Assembly: GCF_000311785.1 (NCBI RefSeq) | Contig: NZ_HE978537.1 | Span: 123,788-187,787 of the forward strand | DNA from: Brevibacillus massiliensis | GTDB taxonomy: Bacteria > Bacillota > Bacilli > Brevibacillales > Brevibacillaceae | Direction of reading: 5' to 3' | Length of the DNA: 64,000 nucleotides | Shown here: positions 53,750-62,538 of the stretch, piece after piece | Numbering within the stretch: the stretch's first letter is position 1 | Layout: every line of letters begins with the position of its first letter | Program-made: the position numbers and the translations under genes | The notes under the pieces: generated by a model | Told to the model about the DNA's origin: nothing | What the model saw: only the letters and a program-made list of their open reading frames with translations | Database searches by the model: none

Positions 53750-54073
53750 TCAGGGCAGCTCTACTTCCATCTCCAGCAAGGCAGAACTTAGGCTCTTGCC
53801 GTGCATGTCCATGGCCAAAGAGGTCGTCACCCCTCCCAACAGCGCACCTGAACAGACGAATTGAAGGGCGGAAATATGCGGAAGCTCGTAGCGAACCACC
53901 TTTCCCGCCACGATGTTTTGCAAATGCGCTGCCACTCTCTCTGCCGTCACTTTCTCGCACAGGAGCGGATAGGTTTGTTCATCATACGGGATCAAGGACA
54001 GGATCAACGTGTTTCCCTTGTCTCCAGCCCTGCTGTGGGCCAGCTTGTACAGCTTTGTTCGCATCTGTTTCAC
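53750..54073 (-). CDS. AtuA-related C-terminal (ferredoxin-fold) domain protein
   Basis: 107 residues. LYKLAHSRAGDKGNTLILSL is the family signature; HISALQFVCSGALLGGVTTS and a C-terminal LEMEVELP follow. In many bacteria this domain is fused to, or encoded next to, the DUF1446 AtuA protein used in acyclic terpene and branched acyl-CoA breakdown. It overlaps the end of the truncated atuA-like gene (ATGA). Its partner is broken, so it may be useless or act alone. Confidence 0.85.
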   Translation of the reverse strand: MKQMRTKLYKLAHSRAGDKGNTLILSLIPYDEQTYPLLCEKVTAERVAAHLQNIVAGKVVRYELPHISALQFVCSGALLGGVTTSLAMDMHGKSLSSALLEMEVELP

Positions 54074-54888
54074 TCCAAAACGGTTACGTGAGTTGTAACT
54101 TTATTTCTCGGTATTAACGTAGACACAATCCCGATCAGCTCATTGACGTACTTCCTGGCTCCTCCTCCGCCGGCCGGACCATTGGTGTACAGCGCTTCCA
54201 CTTCTTCGCCGATCAGCTCGGCCAGCTCGCGGGTCGGCACTTTTCCCGCCACCCGCAGCCGGACTTCATAGGGTTTGGCATCCGGCCAAAAGCTCTGCCG
54301 GTGTACGGAGGTGCTGCCGATATAATCCACTCTCAGGTCCCCGCAGCGATGCTGTACCCGCTCTCGCACGATCTCGCCTGCCAACCTCGCCCGGGCCACC
54401 GCATTGGAGCCGGCGTAGGAAATTTCCCCCTCGCCGAGAAAGCCTGCCTGGTAGCCGATGCTTACCTTGAGCGCTTGCGGCCTTCGTCTCCCCCGACCGT
54501 TTGACACCTCTATCTGATCACTCCCTGCCTCCCTCAGACAGACCGCGGTAAAATCGGCCACGACATCAGGCGTCACGTAGCCGGTCGGGTCTGTCACTTC
54601 GTAGAGAAGCTGTTCTTTGACGGTCGCCAGGCTGATCAGTCCGCCGGTTCCCGCCACTTTGCCGATCACCGCCCTTCCCGTGGAATTGATGTCGGCGTAG
54701 GGAAAGCCAATGTTTGCAAGGTCGGGCACGTCCTTTATGCCCGGATCGGCGAAGTAGCCTCCGCAGATTTGTCCGGCACATTCCAGCAGGTGTCCGACGA
54801 CGGTCCCCTGCGCGATCCGGTCGGCGTCCTCCAGGGACCAGCCGTAGTGGTAGACCATCGGGGCCAGAAAGAGCGACGGGTCAGCCAC
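54070..54888 (-). pseudogene. AtuA-like (DUF1446) protein, N-terminally truncated
   Basis: 272 codons from GTG 54888, starting at VADPSLFLAPMVYHYGWSLE, which is about residue 175 of full-length DUF1446 proteins (about 450 residues). The rest is well kept: IGFPYADINSTGRAVIGKVA, SISLATVKEQ-like and TNGPAGGGGARKYVNELIGI. Upstream the frame (PQSSRGER) shows no family similarity and enters the promoter region of the divergent pfpI-like gene. A GGGGGAG site does lie close to the GTG, so a short product may still be made. Best explained by a deletion. Confidence 0.75.
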
Positions 54889-54997
54889 TCGCTCCCCCCG
54901 GGAACTTTGCGGCGGATAAAACGACGGGCACTTACCATAATATAGATGAATCTTGTGCTGAAACCCAGTTTATCGATCATCCAACAGGAGGTGCCCG

Positions 54998-55678
54998 TTG
55001 TTCATGTCAAATAACAAACGCATTTTGATGGTGGTAACCAATCATACCAGGATCACAGACGATCACAAAACAGGCTTGTGGCTGGAGGAATTCGCTGTTC
55101 CCTACAATGTGTTTCGCTCGAAGGGCTATGACGTCAAGGTGGTGAGCATCAGCGGCGGAGAAGTGGCACTCGACCCCAACAGCATACCTGACGAAGCAAA
55201 CGCCGAGTGGAGAGAAGCGGAAGCCGAGCTGAAACATACGGCAGCGCTGAGCAAAGAAGACGCGAACGGTTTCGACGCAATCTTTCTGCCCGGCGGTCAC
55301 GGCACGATGTTCGATTTTCCGGACAGTGAGACCTTGCAATATGTACTGCAGCAATTTGCCGAACAGGGAAAAGTGATTGGAGCGGTATGCCATGGCCCGG
55401 CCGGTCTGGTAAACGCAACCTACAAGGACGGCACTCCGTTGGTAAAAGAAAAAAAGATCACCTCCTTCACCGACGAGGAAGAAAGGGAGATGCAGCTCGA
55501 TCAGCATATGCCGTTCCTGCTGGAATCCAAGTTGAGGGAAAAGGGTGGAATCTTTGTCTCCGGAGAAAAGTGGACCGACTTCTCGATTCGGGATGGCGAT
55601 TTGGTCACAGGCCAAAATCCGATGTCAAGCAGAAGCACTGCCGAAAAGGTGATCGAAGCGATTGAAAACCCCCAGTGA
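54998..55678 (+). CDS. DJ-1/PfpI family protein (Hsp31-like)
   Basis: 226 residues. RILMVVTNHTRITDDHKTGLW opens it; DAIFLPGGHGTMFDFPD and the nucleophile elbow VIGAVCHGPAGLVNA with Cys and His identify the class I GATase-like fold of Hsp31/YDR533C. Proteins of this group act as glyoxalase III, deglycase or chaperone. The TTG 54998 start has AGGAGG 6 bases upstream; ATG 55004 is the alternative. It is followed with overlap by an aldehyde dehydrogenase, so both may detoxify carbonyl compounds. Confidence 0.9.
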   Translation: MFMSNNKRILMVVTNHTRITDDHKTGLWLEEFAVPYNVFRSKGYDVKVVSISGGEVALDPNSIPDEANAEWREAEAELKHTAALSKEDANGFDAIFLPGGHGTMFDFPDSETLQYVLQQFAEQGKVIGAVCHGPAGLVNATYKDGTPLVKEKKITSFTDEEEREMQLDQHMPFLLESKLREKGGIFVSGEKWTDFSIRDGDLVTGQNPMSSRSTAEKVIEAIENPQ

Positions 55679-55703
55679 ACCTGAACACACGAGAGGATTG
55701 GAT

Positions 55704-57170
55704 GTGAGCAAGATGTCGGCATTTGCCAAGTGGAATCTGCAGTTTATCGGCGGTCAATGGAGGGAAGGCCGCAGCCAGACGGTTTACACGGACCAAAACC
55801 CTTACAATGAGAGCACCTTGGTTCAAATCCGTTTGGCCAGCGCAGAAGACGTGGATCAAGCCTACCGGGCGGCGAAAGAAGCCCAACAAGAATGGGAGGC
55901 GGTCAATGCCTATCAAAAGGTAGCCGTAATGGAAAAAGCTGCGGAATTACTGAAGGAAAGACGGGAGGAAATCATCCGCATCCTCATCGAAGAAAACGGG
56001 GCCTCCCATCTGAAAGCCAATATCGAAGCAGATGCCGCAATGGGCATTCTGAAGGAAGCGGCCACTTTCCCGCTGCGGATGCAGGGCAAGATCATGCCGT
56101 CCGTCATCCCCGGAAAGGAAAACCGCATCTACCATAAACCTGCAGGTGTCGCAGGCATCATCAGTCCCTTTAATTTCCCGTTCCACCTGACCATGCGTTC
56201 CCTGGCGCCTGCTTTGGCTGCGGGCAATGGAGTGGTGTTGAAGCCCGACCAGCAGACGATGATTTCAGGCGGATTGTTCCTGGGCAAGCTTTTTGACGAT
56301 GCCGGAATTCCCAAAGGGCTGTTAAATGTCACCGTCTGCAGAAGCGCTGAAATTGGCGATGCGTTCGTAGAGCATCCGATCCCGCGCATCATCTCCTTTA
56401 CCGGCTCGACTCCGGTCGGCCGCCACATCGGAGAACTGTGCGGCAAACATCTCAAGCGGGTGGCATTGGAGCTTGGCGGCAACAATGTGATGCTCGTGCT
56501 CAAAGACGCGGATATAGAAAGGGCAGCCGGTTCTGCGGCGTTTGGGAAATTCCTGAACAGCGGGCAGATCTGCATGTCGCTCAATCGGATCATCGTTGAA
56601 CGTCCGGCCTATGAGGGGTTTGTCAAGGCCTTCGTGGAAAGAGCGTCCCGGCTGAAATACGGAGACCCGAGAGACAAGGATGTCGTGGTGGGGCCATTGA
56701 TCAATCACAGACAGGTGGAACGCATCCAAAAATTAATCGACCAAAGCCTGGCGGCGGGAGCGCAATACGCCCTGCAGGGTAAGGTGGAAGGCAATGTCTT
56801 TGCCCCGACGATCCTGACCCACGTCACCAATGATATGCCAATCGCCCAGGAAGAGATCTTCGGTCCGGCTGTCGGCGTCATCGTCGTAGACAGCGAGGAA
56901 GAAGCCATTCGCGTGGCCAATGACAGTGAATACGGATTGAGCGGGGCCGTTCACGCGGGTTCTATCGAGCACGGCGTAGAAGTAGCGAAGCAGATCGAAA
57001 CCGGGATGATTCATGTAAACGACCAGGGAGTCAATGACGAACCGATCGTCGCTTTTGGCGGCGAAAAGGCTTCCGGTCTGGGACGCTACGGCGGGGAATG
57101 GGCGCTCCATGAATTTACCACGGTGAAGTGGATCTCGGTCCAATTACAGCCGCGGGAATACCCGTTTTAG
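55704..57170 (+). CDS. Aldehyde dehydrogenase family protein
   Basis: 488 residues from GTG 55704 (GAGAGG upstream); the frame is open 14 codons further, overlapping the previous gene, and ATG 55713 is another option. Catalytic Glu lies in ALELGGNN and Cys in NSGQICMS; the NAD site has SFTGSTPVGRHI and GIISPFNFPFHLT. It oxidises aldehydes to acids, most like benzaldehyde/vanillin or general YfmT-type enzymes. It lies directly behind the PfpI gene and before a strong terminator. Confidence 0.93.
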   Translation: MSKMSAFAKWNLQFIGGQWREGRSQTVYTDQNPYNESTLVQIRLASAEDVDQAYRAAKEAQQEWEAVNAYQKVAVMEKAAELLKERREEIIRILIEENGASHLKANIEADAAMGILKEAATFPLRMQGKIMPSVIPGKENRIYHKPAGVAGIISPFNFPFHLTMRSLAPALAAGNGVVLKPDQQTMISGGLFLGKLFDDAGIPKGLLNVTVCRSAEIGDAFVEHPIPRIISFTGSTPVGRHIGELCGKHLKRVALELGGNNVMLVLKDADIERAAGSAAFGKFLNSGQICMSLNRIIVERPAYEGFVKAFVERASRLKYGDPRDKDVVVGPLINHRQVERIQKLIDQSLAAGAQYALQGKVEGNVFAPTILTHVTNDMPIAQEEIFGPAVGVIVVDSEEEAIRVANDSEYGLSGAVHAGSIEHGVEVAKQIETGMIHVNDQGVNDEPIVAFGGEKASGLGRYGGEWALHEFTTVKWISVQLQPREYPF

Positions 57171-57178
57171 CGGAGATG

Positions 57179-57226
57179 AACTCCCCTCCGGACGCATTTC
57201 ACCTGTGCCTGAGGGGAAGTTTTTTC
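57179..57226. terminator. Terminator after the aldehyde dehydrogenase gene
   Basis: AACTCCCCTC / GAGGGGAAGTT with a 20-base loop and TTTTTT. It also separates the convergent amidohydrolase gene. Confidence 0.8.
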
Positions 57227-57233
57227 CGCCTGC

Positions 57234-58835
57234 CTACCGACGCTCGTAGACGATCTCTCCGTCGATCATCGTCAGCTCTACACGCAGATCCTTGATATCC
57301 TCTGTGGGTATGTCGAGAATCCTGTCGTCCAGCACAACCAGATCAGCCAGCTTTCCCGTTTCGATGCTTCCTTTCAGATCTTCCTCAAAACTCGCGTAGG
57401 CCCCGTTCCAGGTGTACAGCTTAATCGCCTCCATCACGCTGATCCGCTGATTCGCCCCTACCTCCACGCCCGCCCGGCTTTTCCGGTTGACCGACGCGTG
57501 AATGCCAAGGAGCGGGTTGAAGTCGGTGACAGGACAGTCGGAGCCGCCCGCCGCGATAATCCCCTGGTCGAAGTAATCGCGGGCCGGAAACATGTGATGG
57601 ACCCGCTCGCCGATATTTTTGATGTACCCATCGCCGAATTCGTAGAAAAACGGCGGGTTCGGGATCGGGATCACCCCGAGCCGCTTCATCCGCTCCACCA
57701 GATCCGGCATCGCAACGCCGGCGTGTTCAATCCGGTGGCGGTGGTTTTGGCGCGGATGCTTTTCCAGCGCGGTCTCGATGCAGTTCAACATCATTTCAAT
57801 CGCCCTGTCTCCCTGGGCATGGGCGGTAATCTGGAAGCCCTGGGCATGCGCTTCGCCCAAGATCGCGTTCAGCTCCTCTTGCGAAAAGTAGAGAATCCCG
57901 CAGTCGTCCGGTTTGCTTGTATACGGCTGCCGCATGGCCATCGTCGGCACGGAGCTGGCTCCGTCAGTAAAGACCTTTGCCGGGCCGATCCTGAACCTTT
58001 CATCGCCCAGTCCGGTCACGATGCCCGCGTCCAGCATTTTTCGGACGACGTCCTCGCAGCGGTTCAGCGCGGCAGCCATCGCGTAAATCCTCACTTTTAC
58101 GTCTCCCGCCCGGACGGCCTGCTGCATCGCCCTGATGTTGTGCGGGCCATACCCCCCGGCGTCGTGGACGCTGGTGATCCCGGCAGCGACAAAGTCGGCT
58201 GATGCGAGCGACAGCCCCCGGATGAGCTCGGCTTCGTTGTACCCTGCCGCTTCAAACATCTGCATATGGGCGGTTTCCACGAGCACTCCGTTCAACCGTC
58301 CCTGCTCATCGCGATCCAGCCTCCCCCCGGCAGGGTCAGGCGTCCGCTCGTCAAATCCGGCCAGCTCCAGCGCCAGGCTGTTGACGATGGAGTGGTGGGC
58401 ACAGGTTCGCATGACAAAGATCGGGTGCTCCCGGGAAATCTCGTCCAGTTCCCACCTCGTCGGGAAGCGGCCCTCGGCGATTTTGCTTTCGTTAAAACCC
58501 GAGGCCCTCACCCACTCTCCTGTTGGCGTCTGTGCCGCTTTTTCTTGTAAGGCCTGAAACAGATCGTCCAGGGTTTCCATCCCGGGCGCTTTGCAATCGA
58601 CCCCCAGTTTATTCGTACCGTGCAACGTAATGTGCAGATGGGAGTCGATAAAACCGGGCAGCAGGCTTTTCCCCTGCAAATGGACCACCCGGGTATGCTC
58701 GCCAATCAAAGCTTCCACCTCTTGATTGGTGCCCACTGCGACGATCCGGTTGCCGGTTACCGCCACCGCCTCGGCAATCCGGCTGCTGCCATCCACTGTT
58801 ACCACTTGCCCATCAAGAAACACAACGTCGGCCAT
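57234..58835 (-). CDS. YtcJ-like amidohydrolase
   Basis: 533 residues. LLPGFIDSHLHITLHGTNKL holds the first metal HxH; HRIEHAGVAMPDLVERMKRL and GSDCPVTDFNPLLGIHASVN give the later ligands. The lysine of binuclear members is replaced as in the YtcJ group. Substrates of such enzymes vary and cannot be named. AGGAG precedes the ATG. It is a single-gene unit divergent from the SLH-GH18 gene; the 185-base gap shows no other feature. Confidence 0.9.
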   Translation of the reverse strand: MADVVFLDGQVVTVDGSSRIAEAVAVTGNRIVAVGTNQEVEALIGEHTRVVHLQGKSLLPGFIDSHLHITLHGTNKLGVDCKAPGMETLDDLFQALQEKAAQTPTGEWVRASGFNESKIAEGRFPTRWELDEISREHPIFVMRTCAHHSIVNSLALELAGFDERTPDPAGGRLDRDEQGRLNGVLVETAHMQMFEAAGYNEAELIRGLSLASADFVAAGITSVHDAGGYGPHNIRAMQQAVRAGDVKVRIYAMAAALNRCEDVVRKMLDAGIVTGLGDERFRIGPAKVFTDGASSVPTMAMRQPYTSKPDDCGILYFSQEELNAILGEAHAQGFQITAHAQGDRAIEMMLNCIETALEKHPRQNHRHRIEHAGVAMPDLVERMKRLGVIPIPNPPFFYEFGDGYIKNIGERVHHMFPARDYFDQGIIAAGGSDCPVTDFNPLLGIHASVNRKSRAGVEVGANQRISVMEAIKLYTWNGAYASFEEDLKGSIETGKLADLVVLDDRILDIPTEDIKDLRVELTMIDGEIVYERR

Positions 58836-59020
58836 GACAACTCCTCCTTTTCCCCCATTTTACTTTATTTTTGGTACTGTATTCCGCCTTTTCTGTCTTT
58901 TCGCCGCCTGTCCACCCCGACGTCAAGCGCCCAAGTTTTTTGAATTTGCATTTCATTCGTAGAAAAAAGAGCGGCAATCCGTTACGATAAGGTGAGACGA
59001 AGCATAAGGGAGAGAGAAAC

Positions 59021-60637
59021 ATGTGGAAAAAGACCGTGCTGCTTTGCGCCATCCTGCTGTTTGCCTGGATGGGACAAGCTTTTGCCTACGACGCCCGGCT
59101 GACGCCGTTTAAAGACGTCGCACAGAACGACTGGGCGAAGGACAGAATCTACATGCTGTCCGCCTTGAACATCATTTCCGGATATGAAGACCAGACGTTT
59201 CGACCGGGCGACGCAGTGACCCGCGAGGCGTTCATCACCATGCTGGTAAAATCGCTGTCGCCAGCCGGCAATGACGGCAATGCGGGACCGTCGTTTTCAG
59301 ACGTTGACACAGGCAGATGGTCATACCCGTACATAAAGCGCGCCTACGACAAAGGCTTGATCGGCTTCATGGCAAAAGACCAGGCCCTCCGGCCGGCAAG
59401 CAATATCACCAGGCAGGAAGTAGCGATGCTCGTCGGCTCTTACTTGTTCCGGCAGCTGTCGGCTGAGCAGCAAGCGCAGTGGCTGGAAACCGGCTGGAAG
59501 GCCGAACAGGCAGCCCGGCATTTTTCCGACGCGAACGGGATTTCAGCAGAGTACGCTCCGTACGTTTACTACGCTTCCCATCAAGGGATCATGATCGGAG
59601 ACGACAAGGGAACGTTTCGTCCCGGCTCTTCCTTGACCCGGCGGGAAGCGGCCGCCATCCTGTACGCCGCGATCGATCAAGGCATCAAAAACGCGAAGCT
59701 GACCGGCACCGGCTTTTACGCCATCCGCTCGTACCAGAGCATCGACAAAATGAACCTCCTGTCCAACGTCATCTTCGGCTGGTCCCATCTTGAATACAGT
59801 GGAGCAGGCAATGGCCGTTTAAGTACGGTTTCGACCGAATACTCGGTCCCCGAGGGCTGGGAAACGGTTATCGAGGCGGCAAATCGCAGCAATGTTTTCA
59901 AACAACTGATGGTTTACGCAGACAATCAAAACGGCACGCTCAGCAAGTTTCTCGGCGATCAGCCGGCCCGCCAGATGTTCATCCAGACGGCGCAGGCGGC
60001 AATGGCAGACGAAAAGTACGGCTTTACGGGGATTGCCCTCGATTTTGAAGGTCTGACGGATGCAACAGACAAGGACAATTACACATCCTTTATCCAACAG
60101 CTGAAAGCCAATCTCGGAGGTAAAACCCTGACTGTAGCCGTCCCGCCGACGTTCTACTACAAGGGGTACGACCTTTTAGCCATCGGGCAGACAGCAGATC
60201 AAGTCATTTTGATGGCCTACGATTTCACGCACAAGGAAAGCAGCCTGCCCTCCGCTCCGCTGCCTTTGGTAGCGGAATCGATCCGCATTGCGCTCGGCGA
60301 CATCCCCCGGGAAAAACTGGTGCTGGGGATTTCCAAACAGGCGAACCAATGGATTCAGACAGCCAGCGAAGTCTCCCTGCAGTATCCTTCGGTCGACCTG
60401 GTTGAGCAGCGTTTGCAGATGCCGAACACTGCGGCGCAGTTTTCTGTTCCCTACTTCCTGGAGCGGATCACGTTTGCCGACGAGCGCGGCAAGCATGAGC
60501 TTTGGTACGAAAACGCCGAAAGCATCGAGAAAAAGCTCTGGATCGCCAAGTACTACGGGCTCCACGGCGTCTCCCTGTGGTACATGGGCAGCTTCACACA
60601 GGGCGACTGGAGCGTCATTCAAGCGAACATCCGGTAA
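59021..60637 (+). CDS. S-layer homology and glycoside hydrolase family 18 surface protein
   Basis: 538 residues. Signal peptide ends near residue 22 (GQAFA). Three SLH repeats follow: DVAQNDWAKDRIYMLSALNI, FSDVDTGRWSYPYIKRAYDK and ANGISAEYAPYVYYASHQGI, each with a conserved FRPGDAVTREAF-like end; they bind pyruvylated cell-wall polymer. Residues 230-538 are a GH18 barrel with the catalytic Glu in GIALDFEGLT. It belongs to the YaaH/YdhD-like group acting on cortex or cell-wall glycans. A terminator follows. Confidence 0.92.
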   Translation: MWKKTVLLCAILLFAWMGQAFAYDARLTPFKDVAQNDWAKDRIYMLSALNIISGYEDQTFRPGDAVTREAFITMLVKSLSPAGNDGNAGPSFSDVDTGRWSYPYIKRAYDKGLIGFMAKDQALRPASNITRQEVAMLVGSYLFRQLSAEQQAQWLETGWKAEQAARHFSDANGISAEYAPYVYYASHQGIMIGDDKGTFRPGSSLTRREAAAILYAAIDQGIKNAKLTGTGFYAIRSYQSIDKMNLLSNVIFGWSHLEYSGAGNGRLSTVSTEYSVPEGWETVIEAANRSNVFKQLMVYADNQNGTLSKFLGDQPARQMFIQTAQAAMADEKYGFTGIALDFEGLTDATDKDNYTSFIQQLKANLGGKTLTVAVPPTFYYKGYDLLAIGQTADQVILMAYDFTHKESSLPSAPLPLVAESIRIALGDIPREKLVLGISKQANQWIQTASEVSLQYPSVDLVEQRLQMPNTAAQFSVPYFLERITFADERGKHELWYENAESIEKKLWIAKYYGLHGVSLWYMGSFTQGDWSVIQANIR

Positions 60638-60662
60638 AAAAGGCGGACATCCCGCCTTTTTA
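60637..60662 (+). terminator. Terminator after the SLH-GH18 gene
   Basis: AAAAAGGCGG-ACAT-CCCGCCTTTTTATTC, directly at the stop codon; the symmetric A- and T-runs could also end pxpC. Confidence 0.85.
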
Positions 60663-60675
60663 TTCTTTCTCTCGG

Positions 60676-61650
60676 CTAACGCAGCAAGTCCTGTACCGCC
60701 AAGAGCCGCTTTTTCTTTTGCAGTCTCGCGGCAATCGCCTGATCGACGGTTACAGCGAGAAAGCGGGTGGTCGCATGCGGCCTGGACTGGGCGATCAAGT
60801 CGAGATCGGCGTTGATCGCCGTGCCGATCGTGACGTAACCTCCGCCCGTCGTGGCGTCGCGCAGAAGCAGGATCAACTCTTCTTCATTCGTCACCATGAT
60901 CGCACCGACGGGGTAGACGATGTCGACCGCATTGGACGAATTGCTGCCGGTGCCAAACGGCGGATCGAGCGGCTTGAACGCCACTCTGGCGCCTGTGTAG
61001 CGGTACGCCACATTGTTTGATTCGAGGCCGACCCGCCATTCGGAATCCAAAAACGCTTTTATTCCCTCATCGCTCAGCCGGTAACTGGAGATGCCCATCA
61101 CCACGCGAATATCGGCAGAAGCGGGAAACTCAGGAATGAACTCATCCGGGATCCGCTTGCCGACGTGATGGAACACGCCGGGCAGCGGCTCTCCGATCGG
61201 CACGTCATCCCCGGCCACAAGCTTCCTCCCCTTGAAGCCGCCGAGATGGCTCAGCGTGTACGTGGATTTGCAGCCGAGCACATCGGGCACCTGGATGCCG
61301 CCGGACACGCACAGATAGGTCTTTACTCCCCGCGATGCCGCCTTGAAGCTGATGATATCCCCTTCCTGCACGCTGATCGTCTCCCACATCGGAGCAGGCT
61401 GCCCATTGTGCAAGACCTCGACGGGCGCACCCGTAATGGCAATGACCGTCTTCTTCCTCACCTCGATCTTCGGCCCGAGCATGGTGATCTCCAATGCGGC
61501 GTAATCATGCGGATTCCCCAGCAGGATGTTCCCCAGCAGATAGGAGTACTTGTCTGCAGCCCCGGAGGGAGGCACCCCGAGGTGGTAGTACTCTTTTCTT
61601 CCCAGATCCTGCACCAGTGTTTGCAGGCCTCCGTCGATGATCGTCAACAT
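60676..61650 (-). CDS. pxpC: 5-Oxoprolinase subunit PxpC / biotin-dependent carboxyltransferase-like protein
   Basis: 324 residues. GLQTLVQDLGRKEYYHLGVP begins the family; PPSGAADKYSYLLGNILLGN, AGAPVEVLHNG-like ITGAPVEVLH, and CVSGGIQVPDVLGCKSTYTL follow. With PxpA and PxpB it hydrolyses 5-oxoproline to glutamate using ATP. GGAGG lies before the ATG. It is downstream of the frameshifted pxpB; pxpA is not in the window. Confidence 0.9.
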   Translation of the reverse strand: MLTIIDGGLQTLVQDLGRKEYYHLGVPPSGAADKYSYLLGNILLGNPHDYAALEITMLGPKIEVRKKTVIAITGAPVEVLHNGQPAPMWETISVQEGDIISFKAASRGVKTYLCVSGGIQVPDVLGCKSTYTLSHLGGFKGRKLVAGDDVPIGEPLPGVFHHVGKRIPDEFIPEFPASADIRVVMGISSYRLSDEGIKAFLDSEWRVGLESNNVAYRYTGARVAFKPLDPPFGTGSNSSNAVDIVYPVGAIMVTNEEELILLLRDATTGGGYVTIGTAINADLDLIAQSRPHATTRFLAVTVDQAIAARLQKKKRLLAVQDLLR

Positions 61651-61651
61651 G

Positions 61652-62519
61652 CTAAAAATCCTCCATTAGCTGCTTGATGTACGCTCTTCTTTTGGCAAAG
61701 TACTCTTCCGGAGAAAAATCGACGTATTTGATCCGATACCTGTAGGTTCCCGCTTCCACTTCGCGGACAATCTGCTGATACTCCCGTTCGCCTATCGGCC
61801 GATGTTTCCAGATATCCCCAGGACGCGCCAGAAAGAAGGTGTCTTTCAGATCTTCCAAGCGCCGCTCCTGATCGAATACGGGAACGGCGGACATGCCGAT
61901 CAACTGATAGCTGCCGGGAGCAGACAGCGGGTAGATCACCGTAAACGCCCCGCCGAGGCCCACCGCCCGGCCGGGGGTATCGGTGCGCGGGCTGGCGTAT
62001 TTGGGGGTCTGAATGATCTTTTCCTTCTCCATCCCGAGCGGGTACTCCCAGGCCGTGCCGGGAATAAAGCCCATCATCGTAATCAGATAGGGACAGGACG
62101 AATGAGCTTCGATAAACCGCTCTTTATCCGTAAATCCGTTCAGCTTCATCACCAGTTCAAAATTGCTGATCTCCTCCCGGGTAAAATTGCGCTCGTGAAA
62201 CCGACGCCCGTATTCTCTGGTCAGCGGGTCGTCGTACCAGATGGGAATATCTACGATGAGAGGGATTGCTCTTGGTGATGTTGATCTCCTTTAAGTACTC
62301 CAGCAGATCGTTGGCCGAGATCACCTCCGGGTCAAACCGCACCAGATAGTAGGCATTGGAAGGACAAATGTCCAGGATTCCGGGAATTTGCCGCCTGCGC
62401 AGTTCATTGGTGATCGCCAGCGCCTTGAAATTGCTCTCCTCACTCATATCCCGGGAAATTTCGGCGTAGATGTATTCGTCTCCGCCAAAGTCAAACCTCG
62501 TTTCCGGCAGGGTAAACAA
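61652..62519 (-). pseudogene. pxpB: 5-Oxoprolinase subunit PxpB (KipI-like), frameshifted
   Basis: From TTG 62519 (GGGGGAG upstream) the frame reads to PEVISANDLLEYLKEINITK then SNPS; near 62263 coding shifts +1 and continues IVDIPIWYDDPLTREYGRRF, HERNFTREEISNFELVMKLN and PYLITMMGFIPGTAWEYPLG to the stop. Removing one base in TCTCAT restores a normal protein of about 288 residues. The mutation may be real or a sequencing error. The gene sits between a sigma-54 activator (19-base gap) and pxpC (1-base gap). Confidence 0.8.
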
Positions 62520-62538
62520 AGAGACTCCCCCTTATACC

